Assembly: GCA_017619375.1 (NCBI GenBank) | Contig: JAFZSL010000007.1 | Coordinates: 1-64,000 of the forward strand | DNA length: 64,000 nucleotides | Reading direction: 5' to 3' | DNA from: Prevotella sp. | GTDB taxonomy: Bacteria > Bacteroidota > Bacteroidia > Bacteroidales > Bacteroidaceae | Shown here: positions 44,816 to 52,098 of the stretch, one piece after another | How positions within the stretch are numbered: the stretch's first letter is position 1 | Layout: the number at the start of each line of letters is the position of its first letter | Notes under the pieces: model-generated | Database searches by the model: none | The model's input: only the letters and a program-made list of their open reading frames with translations | What the model was told of the DNA's origin: nothing | Program-made: the position numbers and the translations under genes

Positions 44816-45448
44816 ATGAAGAAAACTATTTTTACACTTCTCACAGCTATGACACTGATGCTGTCGAGCTGCATGAACACGGGACTTGGAACGGGAATCG
44901 GAACTACATCTAACAATTCAACCGGCGGTGTGCTGACAAGTATCCTTGGCAGTGTATTGGGTAGTGTGTTGTTCGGTGGTTCCACATTTGACCAATCTGG
45001 CATTCTTGGTAGCTGGAACTACGCAGCTCCAAGTGCTGCTTTTACCACCGAACAAGCTCTGACAAATGCAGGAGGTGCTGCTACAATTGCCAATATGGCA
45101 TCGTCGCTGGCAAGTAATTACGGCAACATAGGCATCAATCGTAACAACACTTCTTTCTCGTTCCTTGATGGTAATAAGTTCTCTGCCAAGGTGAATGGCA
45201 TCCCATTTAGCGGAACCTATACCTATAACCCACAGAACGGTGAAATCGCCCTCAAGACGGCTACGGAAACCATCAAGGGCAACGTAACAAAGACCGAAAA
45301 AGGAATGGGGTTGATGTTTGACTCTACACAGATGGTCAACATCCTTCAGAAAGAAGGCAAGGTAAGCAACACTGCTGCAGTCCAGGCTGTCAGCAAGCTT
45401 GCCAAGAGTGCCAACGGTGCTCGTGTAGGCTTTGAGCTTACAAGATAA
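44816..45448 (+). CDS. DUF4923 lipoprotein
   Basis: 210 residues. Lipoprotein signal with lipobox LSSC near residue 20. After a Gly/Ser/Thr-rich linker (GILTSILGSV-like sequence) comes ILGSWNYAAPSAAF and a beta-rich C-terminal domain (FSFLDGNKFSAKVNGIPFSGTYTYNPQNGEIAL), as in the DUF4923 family of Bacteroidales. Function is unknown; the domain resembles lipocalin-like sheets. Own promoter upstream and strong hairpin downstream. Confidence 0.88.
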   Translation: MKKTIFTLLTAMTLMLSSCMNTGLGTGIGTTSNNSTGGVLTSILGSVLGSVLFGGSTFDQSGILGSWNYAAPSAAFTTEQALTNAGGAATIANMASSLASNYGNIGINRNNTSFSFLDGNKFSAKVNGIPFSGTYTYNPQNGEIALKTATETIKGNVTKTEKGMGLMFDSTQMVNILQKEGKVSNTAAVQAVSKLAKSANGARVGFELTR

Positions 45449-45475
45449 GAGTAATTGATTTTACTTTTCTTCGCC

Positions 45476-45540
45476 AAATCCGAAAGAAAACTCCCAAGTA
45501 TGCAAATAATCTGCAAAATTTGGAGTTTCCTTTCGGATTT
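45476..45540 (+). terminator. Large hairpin element, copy A
   Basis: Stem AAATCCGAAAGAAAACTCC pairs with GGAGTTTCCTTTCGGATTT (one mismatch) around a 27-nt loop, then TT. It starts 28 bp after the lipoprotein stop, so it can act as a terminator. A close relative lies at 54927-54992, and the similarity includes loop and flank. Confidence 0.85.
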
Positions 45541-45800
45541 TTGATATTTTGACGAATTCAGCCGCTATTTCGCTTTGATTGGGAATAGGATGCTTTTTAA
45601 AGGTAGTTAGGATTCGCAGATTTTTTTTCCATGCCTACCTTTTTCTCATACAACGCCTCCGAGCCATGCTTAATCAGAGACTTGGAATCTCTGTTGCAGA
45701 AAAACAAACCATTCTCTTTATAGGGGAGATGGCATCCAAGACCGACGCCGACCCAAAAGACTTTGCACCGCCATTCCTGTCAAATGGTGCAAAACATGAG
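45541..45800. other. Intergenic region after hairpin copy A
   Basis: Contains two further small inverted repeats (AAAGGTAG/CTACCTTT at about 45599-45650, and CAGAGA/TCTCTG near 45675). An open frame of 78 codons exists but lacks family features and promoter. No supported gene. Confidence 0.5.
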
Positions 45801-47960
45801 TTAGAGATAATGTAAGTAATTGTTTCTTTTTTTCATAAAATCGTGAATCCCGGCTTGCCAAGAAAATTGAATATCCTCGATGCTCTGGTCGGCAATAATG
45901 GAATCCTTAAGGATTGTATCACCCATTAAAGTAGTGAAATATGGCTTGAAAAATGGTTGGTTACTCAGTTGGAAATAGGCATCGCGAAGCCACTCAATGT
46001 GCAAGCGTTCCTCCACAATCGCATAGTCATTGGCAAAGGAAACAAGGCTTTCACCATTACAACGAGTGTTTTTATGCAATGGGTTGGTAGCACCTCTCAT
46101 AGATTTTGGAGTGAAAGAATAAGAACCGCGCATTTGGGGATGGCCGAAACAACAGAAAGGATGATTAGTGCCACGGCCAACACTCACAATTGTTCCCTCG
46201 AAAAGGCACAATGAAGGATAAAGATAAACCGACTGCCAATCAGGTAAGTTGGGGGATGGTTTTATTGGTAGTTCGTAGATGGCGCGTCGATTGTAGTTGT
46301 CCATCCAGACCACGGTCAAGTCACATTTCATGCCATTTTTCAGCCACCCTTCGCCATTCACCATCATAGCGTACTCTCCGATAGTCATACCATAGACAAT
46401 GGGAACAGGATGTCTGCCGACTGGGTTTTTCCTATCTCTGGCAGCGGTTGACATAATGGGGCCATCTACATAAAAACCATTGGGGTTAGGGCGGTCGAGC
46501 ACGATGATTTGCTTGTTGTTCACGGCAGATGCCTCCATCATGTCTGTCAGATTGGAGAGATAGGTGAAAAAACGCACACCCACATCCTGAATGTCAAAAA
46601 GGATGACATCGACTTCATTTAAGTCGTCGGGCGATGGGAGAAGCGTATTGCCGTTGTAAATGGAGATGATAGGGAGTTGGGTTTTTGAATCTTTGTCATC
46701 ATTGATTCTTGCACCTGCATCAGCATCGCCTCGGAATCCGTGTTCGGGTGCGAAAATCTTTTTGACTTCAATCCCTTGGGATAATAGGAAGTCAACAAGA
46801 TGACAATTCTTGACCCTGCTGGTTGGATTGCAAACCACACCAATCCGCTTGCCTTGCAGAAGCGGAAGATATTCTCTCGGATGGTCGGCTGCAGCATCAT
46901 ACTTTTCTGCTGGTACGAAAGCCAGGGAAGGCAGTTGGCGGACTTCCCCACCATCATCAAGCCGTTTCGACAAGATGGACTTCGTATGGGCCTTGAGCTT
47001 CCTCACTTCAGATTTGAAAGTCTCGAAGTCGAAGTGAATACCGGGACTTGAAATATCGGCGAACTCGCCATGCTGGTGTGTCTTGGCCCGATACTGCATC
47101 TCCAAAAGAGCGGCCAATTTCACGCAAGCCTCCCACTGCTTGGCACCAATGGTTTCCTTGTTGAAATTGCCTTCGAGACAAATGCCAATTGCACGATTAT
47201 TGATACAAGGTACAAGAGCACCTTTGCTGTCCCGCGGACGTCCCTCAAACACCTTTCCATCCTTCTGGATGAAATAATGGTAGCCAATGCCATCCATGCC
47301 CCTGTTGAGATGCCACTGATGTACTTCTTCAACTGTTTGGTGATTCGGAACGGTAGAATGGTGAATGACGATGTAGTCGGTTTTCTCTCGGGAATCCAAG
47401 GGTGCCTTGAAGGTCAAACGGGAGGAGAAGATGGGAAGACTTATGGCTTCATTTTGCAGCAGGATGAATTTCGTTTCATCGACCAAGCGTTTGAGGCTTT
47501 TCATTGGGAATTTGAGGCCGGGACATAGTTTGTCCACAAATGGAAAATCGCGATGACAACGCAAGGGGGCATCATAAACAACCTGCAGCGTCGCCAGCAA
47601 TTCAACAGGGGCAAGAAGTTGATTGACACTGATATCCTGTCCCTTATATATTTTATTCCCAAAATGACCATCGAAGCAAACCCCTAAGGTACAGTCGTTG
47701 TAGGCCTTTACATGCGAACCTTCGGTGTTTCGTTGCCGTCCTTGGTAGATTTGGCAGTCTTTTTGGTCTATATAATAGTGATAGCCGAAGCCGATCCATT
47801 TCGGTCTATTGAGATGCCACTGATGGACTTCTTGTATAGTGTGATGCGTATTGTGCGTATTGTCAATATTGGGTTCGGAATGGTGGATGACAATGTAGCG
47901 TGTCCACGGGCGGAGAGTGGGCTCCTTTTTGAACTTGAGTTTTGGCCGATGAATGAGCAT
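45801..47960 (-). CDS. PGRP-PGRP-NamZ peptidoglycan-degrading protein
   Basis: About 719 residues from the ATG at 47960; an open frame continues to a TTG at 48032. Residues about 20-180: amidase_2/PGRP domain with YIVIHHSEPN, YHYYI and CHRDFPFVDKLCPG (His and Cys zinc ligands intact). Residues about 190-345: a second PGRP domain with YIVIHHSTVPN, but HGEFADISSPG replaces the zinc Cys by Ser. Residues about 365-719: DUF1343/NamZ (GH171) with GVVCNPTSR, APEHGFRGDADAGA, LFDIQDVGVRFFTYL and RPNPNG. NamZ releases MurNAc from the non-reducing end and amidases remove the peptide, so one protein could convert muropeptides to free MurNAc. Neither start gives a signal peptide, which is odd for such an enzyme. 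Confidence 0.9.
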   Translation of the reverse strand: MLIHRPKLKFKKEPTLRPWTRYIVIHHSEPNIDNTHNTHHTIQEVHQWHLNRPKWIGFGYHYYIDQKDCQIYQGRQRNTEGSHVKAYNDCTLGVCFDGHFGNKIYKGQDISVNQLLAPVELLATLQVVYDAPLRCHRDFPFVDKLCPGLKFPMKSLKRLVDETKFILLQNEAISLPIFSSRLTFKAPLDSREKTDYIVIHHSTVPNHQTVEEVHQWHLNRGMDGIGYHYFIQKDGKVFEGRPRDSKGALVPCINNRAIGICLEGNFNKETIGAKQWEACVKLAALLEMQYRAKTHQHGEFADISSPGIHFDFETFKSEVRKLKAHTKSILSKRLDDGGEVRQLPSLAFVPAEKYDAAADHPREYLPLLQGKRIGVVCNPTSRVKNCHLVDFLLSQGIEVKKIFAPEHGFRGDADAGARINDDKDSKTQLPIISIYNGNTLLPSPDDLNEVDVILFDIQDVGVRFFTYLSNLTDMMEASAVNNKQIIVLDRPNPNGFYVDGPIMSTAARDRKNPVGRHPVPIVYGMTIGEYAMMVNGEGWLKNGMKCDLTVVWMDNYNRRAIYELPIKPSPNLPDWQSVYLYPSLCLFEGTIVSVGRGTNHPFCCFGHPQMRGSYSFTPKSMRGATNPLHKNTRCNGESLVSFANDYAIVEERLHIEWLRDAYFQLSNQPFFKPYFTTLMGDTILKDSIIADQSIEDIQFSWQAGIHDFMKKRNNYLHYL

Positions 47961-48127
47961 ATAGGTTTGGGTGAATGAAATCAGTATGTTTGATGGTACT
48001 TCTCCTGCCTGGAGATTGATTGTTTTGAGCAAACATACAATTTTTTCTTAATTAACAACCGATAATGGCATTTTTTTAAGAAGATTTAACTGTTCTTTCT
48101 AAGTAAAATTTTAAGTTCCGCATTTGC

Positions 48128-48238
48128 TCAACTTTCAAGTTGATATGAATTATCTTGAAAAGACCCGTATGTTTCATCTTCATAAAGGTGGAATTCTGCA
48201 TAAACTCCCGAACTGAAATAATGTTTCAAGGAGTAGTC
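48128..48238 (-). pseudogene. Possible coding remnant (36 codons, no start)
   Basis: A minus-strand frame reads DYSLKHYFSSGVYAEFHLYE and then DETYGSFQDNSYQLES before a stop. It has protein-like composition and an in-frame stop at its upstream end, and continues the intergenic stretch that also holds the HAD remnant. I cannot name a family. It may be a decayed gene between the HAD remnant and the NamZ gene. Confidence 0.3.
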
Positions 48239-48285
48239 CTATATAACGTCTAAAGTCCCAATGGATTTACAATGGCATCTCTATT

Positions 48286-48423
48286 CTACAGTCTGAACCA
48301 GAATGCACATTTTTGTTTCTTTGCATAGCCCCATTTGTCTCTGGGTGTATCTTCGTCCATCTTGCCATACCAAAGATTGGTGTTCTGAACACCGTCTATA
48401 TCCAAGAACATTTTTTTCATCAT
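48286..48423 (-). pseudogene. Truncated HAD hydrolase remnant
   Basis: A 45-codon frame starts ATG ATG and reads MMKKMFLDIDGVQNTNLWYG followed by KMDEDTPRDKWGYA, then a frame change to a stop. FLDIDGV is HAD motif I, and the next residues match the start of Swiss-Army-Knife/HAD proteins (FLDIDGVLNT...). Everything beyond motif I is lost. The start lies one base past the stop of the HExxH gene at 48425, so it was the third gene of that operon. Confidence 0.6.
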
Positions 48424-48424
48424 A

Positions 48425-48766
48425 TCACTTGTAACGATAGTGTTTCCTCTTTTTCAGATATTGATAATCGCTTTCGTGCCGATAAGCTTCTTGTTCAAAG
48501 CGGATATGGTAGTACGCTTGCGTCCAATCTCGATATTTGAAGTATAAGACCAGCCACTCGATGCCATACCATATGAAGAAAGGGATGTATAGCAGTTCCT
48601 TTTGCTGGGCCGCATGGATTAGTTCGTGATTCAATTCTCTTGTGTTCAATGGTCTGATGGAGAATACAAAGCCGAATAGGCAGATGGCCAGATAATTCTT
48701 GCCCATCGGATGCTTTTTGACCAGATACACCTTATGTCGCTTTCTGTCTTTCATATAACTCGTCAT
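48425..48766 (-). CDS. Small membrane-associated protein with HExxH motif
   Basis: About 113 residues from the ATG at 48766, which overlaps the upstream stop by 4 bp (ATGA); a later ATG at 48754 is possible. A hydrophobic stretch (YLAICLFGFVFSI) is followed by LNHELIHAAQQKELLY (HELIH, a zinc-metallopeptidase-like motif), another hydrophobic segment, and FEQEAYRHESD, where a downstream Glu could be a third ligand. The family is unnamed to me. Coupling to the NAGPA-like lipoprotein suggests a common role. Confidence 0.65.
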   Translation of the reverse strand: MTSYMKDRKRHKVYLVKKHPMGKNYLAICLFGFVFSIRPLNTRELNHELIHAAQQKELLYIPFFIWYGIEWLVLYFKYRDWTQAYYHIRFEQEAYRHESDYQYLKKRKHYRYK

Positions 48767-49500
48767 TTGAAAAAAGTAATCCAGTTGGTGCAATAGTTAT
48801 GTAGCTTTGGGTGAAGTACAACGATATTCCCTTTGTCGCGATACCAGGCGTGATTCCACCCCGGCCCCATATCAAGATAGATGGCATCGGATATGCCGAT
48901 GTTCAGCAGTTGTTTCTTAAAATCTCCGAAGGATATGATTCCTTTTGATTCAACGATGCAAAGTTTCCCATCGTGATTGCACAAGGCTCGGAACTGGTTT
49001 TTGTTATTGTCTTTCCTCGCACTTTCAACCACTTTGCCTTTATGAATCATCATTTCCTGACCGAATGCAGCACCTCCGTTTTCTGCCGCCTTATCCATCT
49101 CTTGGGAATAATCCTTATAACAGAATTTCCATGTACCATCATAATAGACAAATGCACCAGTATTCCTGTTGCATTTAAATCCTTTGTAACGTTTGCCTTG
49201 CGACACATGGTCACCAGCTACGTTTGAATGTTTAAACTCATCCAACAATTCTCCCGTATATGCCGCTTCCGCAAAAAGGATGACGCTACTATCACTCTTC
49301 TCCGGCATCGTGCCACATATAAGGTCTATTGACGAAAACTGCGGATATAGTACAACCATCCCTGATGTGTCCTTCCGTATAACGCATACAGGCTCCTCTT
49401 TGGAGACTTCTTCTTTTGAAAGATCTCTATTCTTGTTGCCAGTATTACAACTAACCAAAAACAACACTATGCTTAAAAGTATCAGTCTGACAAATCCCAT
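48763..49500 (-). CDS. NAGPA-like phosphodiester glycosidase lipoprotein
   Basis: About 245 residues from the ATG at 49500 (another in-frame ATG at 49521). Lipobox LVSC. The C-terminal half resembles the NAGPA/phosphodiester glycosidase family: NGGAAFGQEMMIHKGKVVES, then LCIVESKGIISFGDFKKQL and AIYLDMGPGWNHAW in place of the usual LDGGGS turn. Members remove N-acetylglucosamine from phosphodiesters. The changed active-site loop makes substrate and activity uncertain. First gene of a three-gene set with the HExxH protein and the HAD remnant. Confidence 0.68.
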   Translation of the reverse strand: MGFVRLILLSIVLFLVSCNTGNKNRDLSKEEVSKEEPVCVIRKDTSGMVVLYPQFSSIDLICGTMPEKSDSSVILFAEAAYTGELLDEFKHSNVAGDHVSQGKRYKGFKCNRNTGAFVYYDGTWKFCYKDYSQEMDKAAENGGAAFGQEMMIHKGKVVESARKDNNKNQFRALCNHDGKLCIVESKGIISFGDFKKQLLNIGISDAIYLDMGPGWNHAWYRDKGNIVVLHPKLHNYCTNWITFFK

Positions 49501-49521
49501 AAAAGTATCCTTTCTGTTCAA

Positions 49522-49790
49522 TCCGATTATCTGATTAACTTCACCACTATCATTAAATTAGCATCCCCACATTATCCTCCAAATTATTATATAGTTCTTC
49601 TACTATGATTCTATCAAAAACACTCTTTTATAGCTTAGTTGTTTTTCATGCCTATTATACACCATATAAAAACTTTTATTCGGGGCTTCATTTTGTGTGT
49701 TGCCCAATTCGTTACTCAGGAACGAAATTTGAGCCCCCAAAATTATAAATAATCGAAACTACCAATAACCAACCAAGAGGTGTTAAAAAG
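49522..49790. other. AT-rich intergenic region
   Basis: About 270 bp of AT-rich sequence between two minus-strand genes, upstream of the NAGPA-like gene. No convincing promoter boxes, ORF or RNA structure apart from the terminator that follows. Confidence 0.5.
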
Positions 49791-49814
49791 AAAAGCCCCT
49801 GAAAGTCAGAGGCT
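49780..49814 (-). terminator. Rho-independent terminator after prolyl aminopeptidase gene
   Basis: Stem AGCCTCTGA / TCAGGGGCT (one mismatch, 3-nt loop), then TTTTCTTTTTA on the minus strand, 9 bp after the stop codon at 49823. A classical intrinsic terminator. Confidence 0.85.
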
Positions 49815-49822
49815 TGTTGGAT

Positions 49823-50704
49823 TTAGTCATTCTCTTGCAGCCACCGAGTGAGTACCTGGCAATACTCCTCGAAAGCATCTATGAAGCAGGTGTGACGAGA
49901 ATGACGGAACAGATGCCATTGACTATTAGGTATGTTTTCGTAAAGCGAGGCGGCGACAACGGGGGTGCAGATGTCGCGTGTACCGCTGCAGATGAGTGTC
50001 GGTTGGGAGATTTGATACAGTCTGTCAGTGTACTCGAAGTCCTTCAGACTACCAAGGGGCTGATACTCATTGGGCCCCCAACCATAGAGGTAGGCTTCTG
50101 TGCCGGAACGTTTCGGACGTTTGATGCACTCGGGCGAGTTTTCATCGACACTGATGACATATTGCTCGAAGTAATGATCGTTGGCATGCAAGTATGCAGG
50201 ATCGTCCCACTTTCCAGTGGCTTCCGCATGTTTTATCGCTTCTTGGTCTTCCTTCGGCAGATATTTGATGAGCCGATGCTGCTCGCTCGCCCACAGACTG
50301 CTGGAGGCGTGGCCGGAAGAAAGAATCAGCGACTTGACCCCAGAAGGGTCATGGTCTATGACATAGGCAATGGCTTGCATGGCTCCCCACGACTGTCCGA
50401 GTATGTGAACGGTATCCAGATTGAGAAATTCTCGTATGGCGATGAGTTCGTCAATCCAAGTCTTCTGTGTCCATAGTTCGGGGTGCCCGTCAAGATAGGA
50501 ATTACCACAACCTAACTGGTCGTATGATATGACTTGTCGCCCGGTGTCGGCAATGCAATCGAGCACCTCAAAATAGTTGTGTGTGCTTCCCGGACCACCG
50601 TGGAGTAGCAGCAAAGGTGTTTTCTCTGATGCTTTGCCTACAACCCGGTAGTAGGTTTGGTATTCCATAAAAGGCATATAACCCTCAGTGACGATGTTAT
50701 GCAT
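49823..50704 (-). CDS. pip: Prolyl aminopeptidase-like alpha/beta hydrolase
   Basis: 293 residues, S33 family. Oxyanion LLLLHGGPGSTHNYF, nucleophile Ser in GQSWGAMQA near residue 107 (the usual GGQSWG context), Asp in CSGTRDICTP near 245 and His in RHSRHTCFIDA near 270. It cleaves N-terminal proline from peptides in the cytoplasm. No signal peptide. A possible minus-strand -7 box (TAAATTTG) lies about 35 bp upstream. Substrate could also be another amide or ester, as with several family members. Confidence 0.88.
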   Translation of the reverse strand: MHNIVTEGYMPFMEYQTYYRVVGKASEKTPLLLLHGGPGSTHNYFEVLDCIADTGRQVISYDQLGCGNSYLDGHPELWTQKTWIDELIAIREFLNLDTVHILGQSWGAMQAIAYVIDHDPSGVKSLILSSGHASSSLWASEQHRLIKYLPKEDQEAIKHAEATGKWDDPAYLHANDHYFEQYVISVDENSPECIKRPKRSGTEAYLYGWGPNEYQPLGSLKDFEYTDRLYQISQPTLICSGTRDICTPVVAASLYENIPNSQWHLFRHSRHTCFIDAFEEYCQVLTRWLQEND

Positions 50705-50956
50705 GATGATTGTATTTGATGATGTAATAGCGTATTTTTTGCAAATTTACTATTTTTCATTTTATTATAAGGCAGCAAGAGGAAAAACTTTTCAGATGTA
50801 CTTCAGTTAATGGAAGTTGCTATTTCGTGATGAAAACCTACATTTTTAAAACAATAAAGATAAAACCGTCGTTTTGTTTCCATCAAATCCATACTTTTTG
50901 TTCCGATGTGGCAAGAATAGATAGAAAAATGGTTATCTTTGCAACTGGTGGAGAAG
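50705..50956. other. Divergent intergenic region
   Basis: About 250 bp. A minus -7-like box TAAATTTG near 50745 serves the peptidase gene; a plus -7-like box TATCTTTG at 50934-50941 would start a leader of about 200 nt for the SDR gene. No -33 partner is clear for either. Confidence 0.45.
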
Positions 50957-51137
50957 ATGGACTTTGGGCGGCTTGGATCTGAGTTTGTAAAGGTGGCACC
51001 CGTGGATAGCTTTGCAGGATGATATGGAACTGACAGATGTGGTACGCTCACGCAGCTTCATGTTTACCGCAGTGGGAAGAAGGTTGTCTTGGTTCGCAGC
51101 AGTATTTAAAGCCTTCATATATTTCATAAACAAATAA
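50957..51137 (+). other. Leader with two short overlapping reading frames
   Basis: Frame one (50957-51022) encodes MDFGRLGSEFVKVAPVDSFAG. Frame two (51024-51137) begins one base later and encodes 37 residues starting MELTDVVRSRSFMFTAVGRR, ending 5 bp before the SDR start at 51143. They could be leader peptides, or one decayed gene split by a frameshift. I do not recognise a family. Confidence 0.3.
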
Positions 51138-51142
51138 GAGAT

Positions 51143-51955
51143 ATGGTTGATTATGGATTAAAGGGTAGGGTAGCTCTGATTACGGGTGCCAATAACCCGC
51201 AGGGCATTGGAGCAACCACGGCGTTTGCCTTTGCATGTGAAGGGGCAAAGGTCGTATTGGTCTATAAAAGAATCCCAAGGCCCTTTGACAAGACGAAGAT
51301 CGACAGGAATGGAGCTGACAGATACTTCCAAGCCAATGCAGGAAATGCAGATGTCGTAAAAAGCAAGCTTCAGGAAATGGGTGCCGACTATCTTATTGTC
51401 GAGAGCGACATCTCCAACGAGGATGCTGTAAAAGAGATATATTCCGCAGTCCTGGAACGATACGGAAGAGTTGATATTCTCGTCAACAATGCGGCAGACG
51501 GCGACATGGATGGACTTGATACCATCGAGAAAATCACTCAGAATGTTATCGATGACACCTTTGCAGTAAATGTCCGTGGAAGCATTCTGATGACGAGGGA
51601 GTTTATTAAGCATCGTGGCGATTACGGCAGAATTATCAATCTTTCCACCGATGCAGCACAGGTATTTGCTGGTCAGATTACATACGGTGCAAGCAAAGCG
51701 ACTCTGGAGGCACTCACCCGTAGTATCGCACTTGAAGTCGCGAAGTATGGCATTACCGTGAACTCTGTGGCTCCTGGTCCAACCCAGACAGGATGGATTG
51801 ATGATGATTTTGCAAAAGAAGTCATACCGATTATTCCGATGGGTAAACTGATCCAACCGCAGGATATTGCAGAAACCATCCTGTTTTTGGCAAGCGAACA
51901 AGCAAGATTGATTACGGGACAAGTCATTAAGGTGTCTGGCGGACATGCCCTCTAA
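51143..51955 (+). CDS. Short-chain dehydrogenase/reductase (FabG-like)
   Basis: 270 residues. Cofactor loop LITGANNPQGIGATTAFAFA, NNAA in place of NNAG (ILVNNAADGD), catalytic Ser in IINLSTDAAQ, Tyr/Lys in TYGASKATLEAL, and the C-terminal LITGQVIKVSGGHAL. The extended cofactor loop and a long insert after strand 2 (KRIPRPFDKTKIDRNGADRY) are more usual in Firmicutes-type 3-ketoacyl reductase-like SDRs than in Bacteroidales, suggesting transfer. The substrate is unknown. Confidence 0.9.
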   Translation: MVDYGLKGRVALITGANNPQGIGATTAFAFACEGAKVVLVYKRIPRPFDKTKIDRNGADRYFQANAGNADVVKSKLQEMGADYLIVESDISNEDAVKEIYSAVLERYGRVDILVNNAADGDMDGLDTIEKITQNVIDDTFAVNVRGSILMTREFIKHRGDYGRIINLSTDAAQVFAGQITYGASKATLEALTRSIALEVAKYGITVNSVAPGPTQTGWIDDDFAKEVIPIIPMGKLIQPQDIAETILFLASEQARLITGQVIKVSGGHAL

Positions 51956-52098
51956 TGGTAAACAATACAGGTTTGGTTTTGACATTTGGGGACTACTTGT
52001 CTTTCTGGCAGTAATGATTCCCAACTTGAACAGGTTTGCCGTTCTTGATTTGGAATCGCAGATTTTGATTGGCTTGAATATAAATAAAATATAATCAC

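Noticed and set aside
45579-45815. 78-codon plus frame after the hairpin element
   Set aside because: No signal, family resemblance or promoter; it overlaps the end of the NamZ gene.
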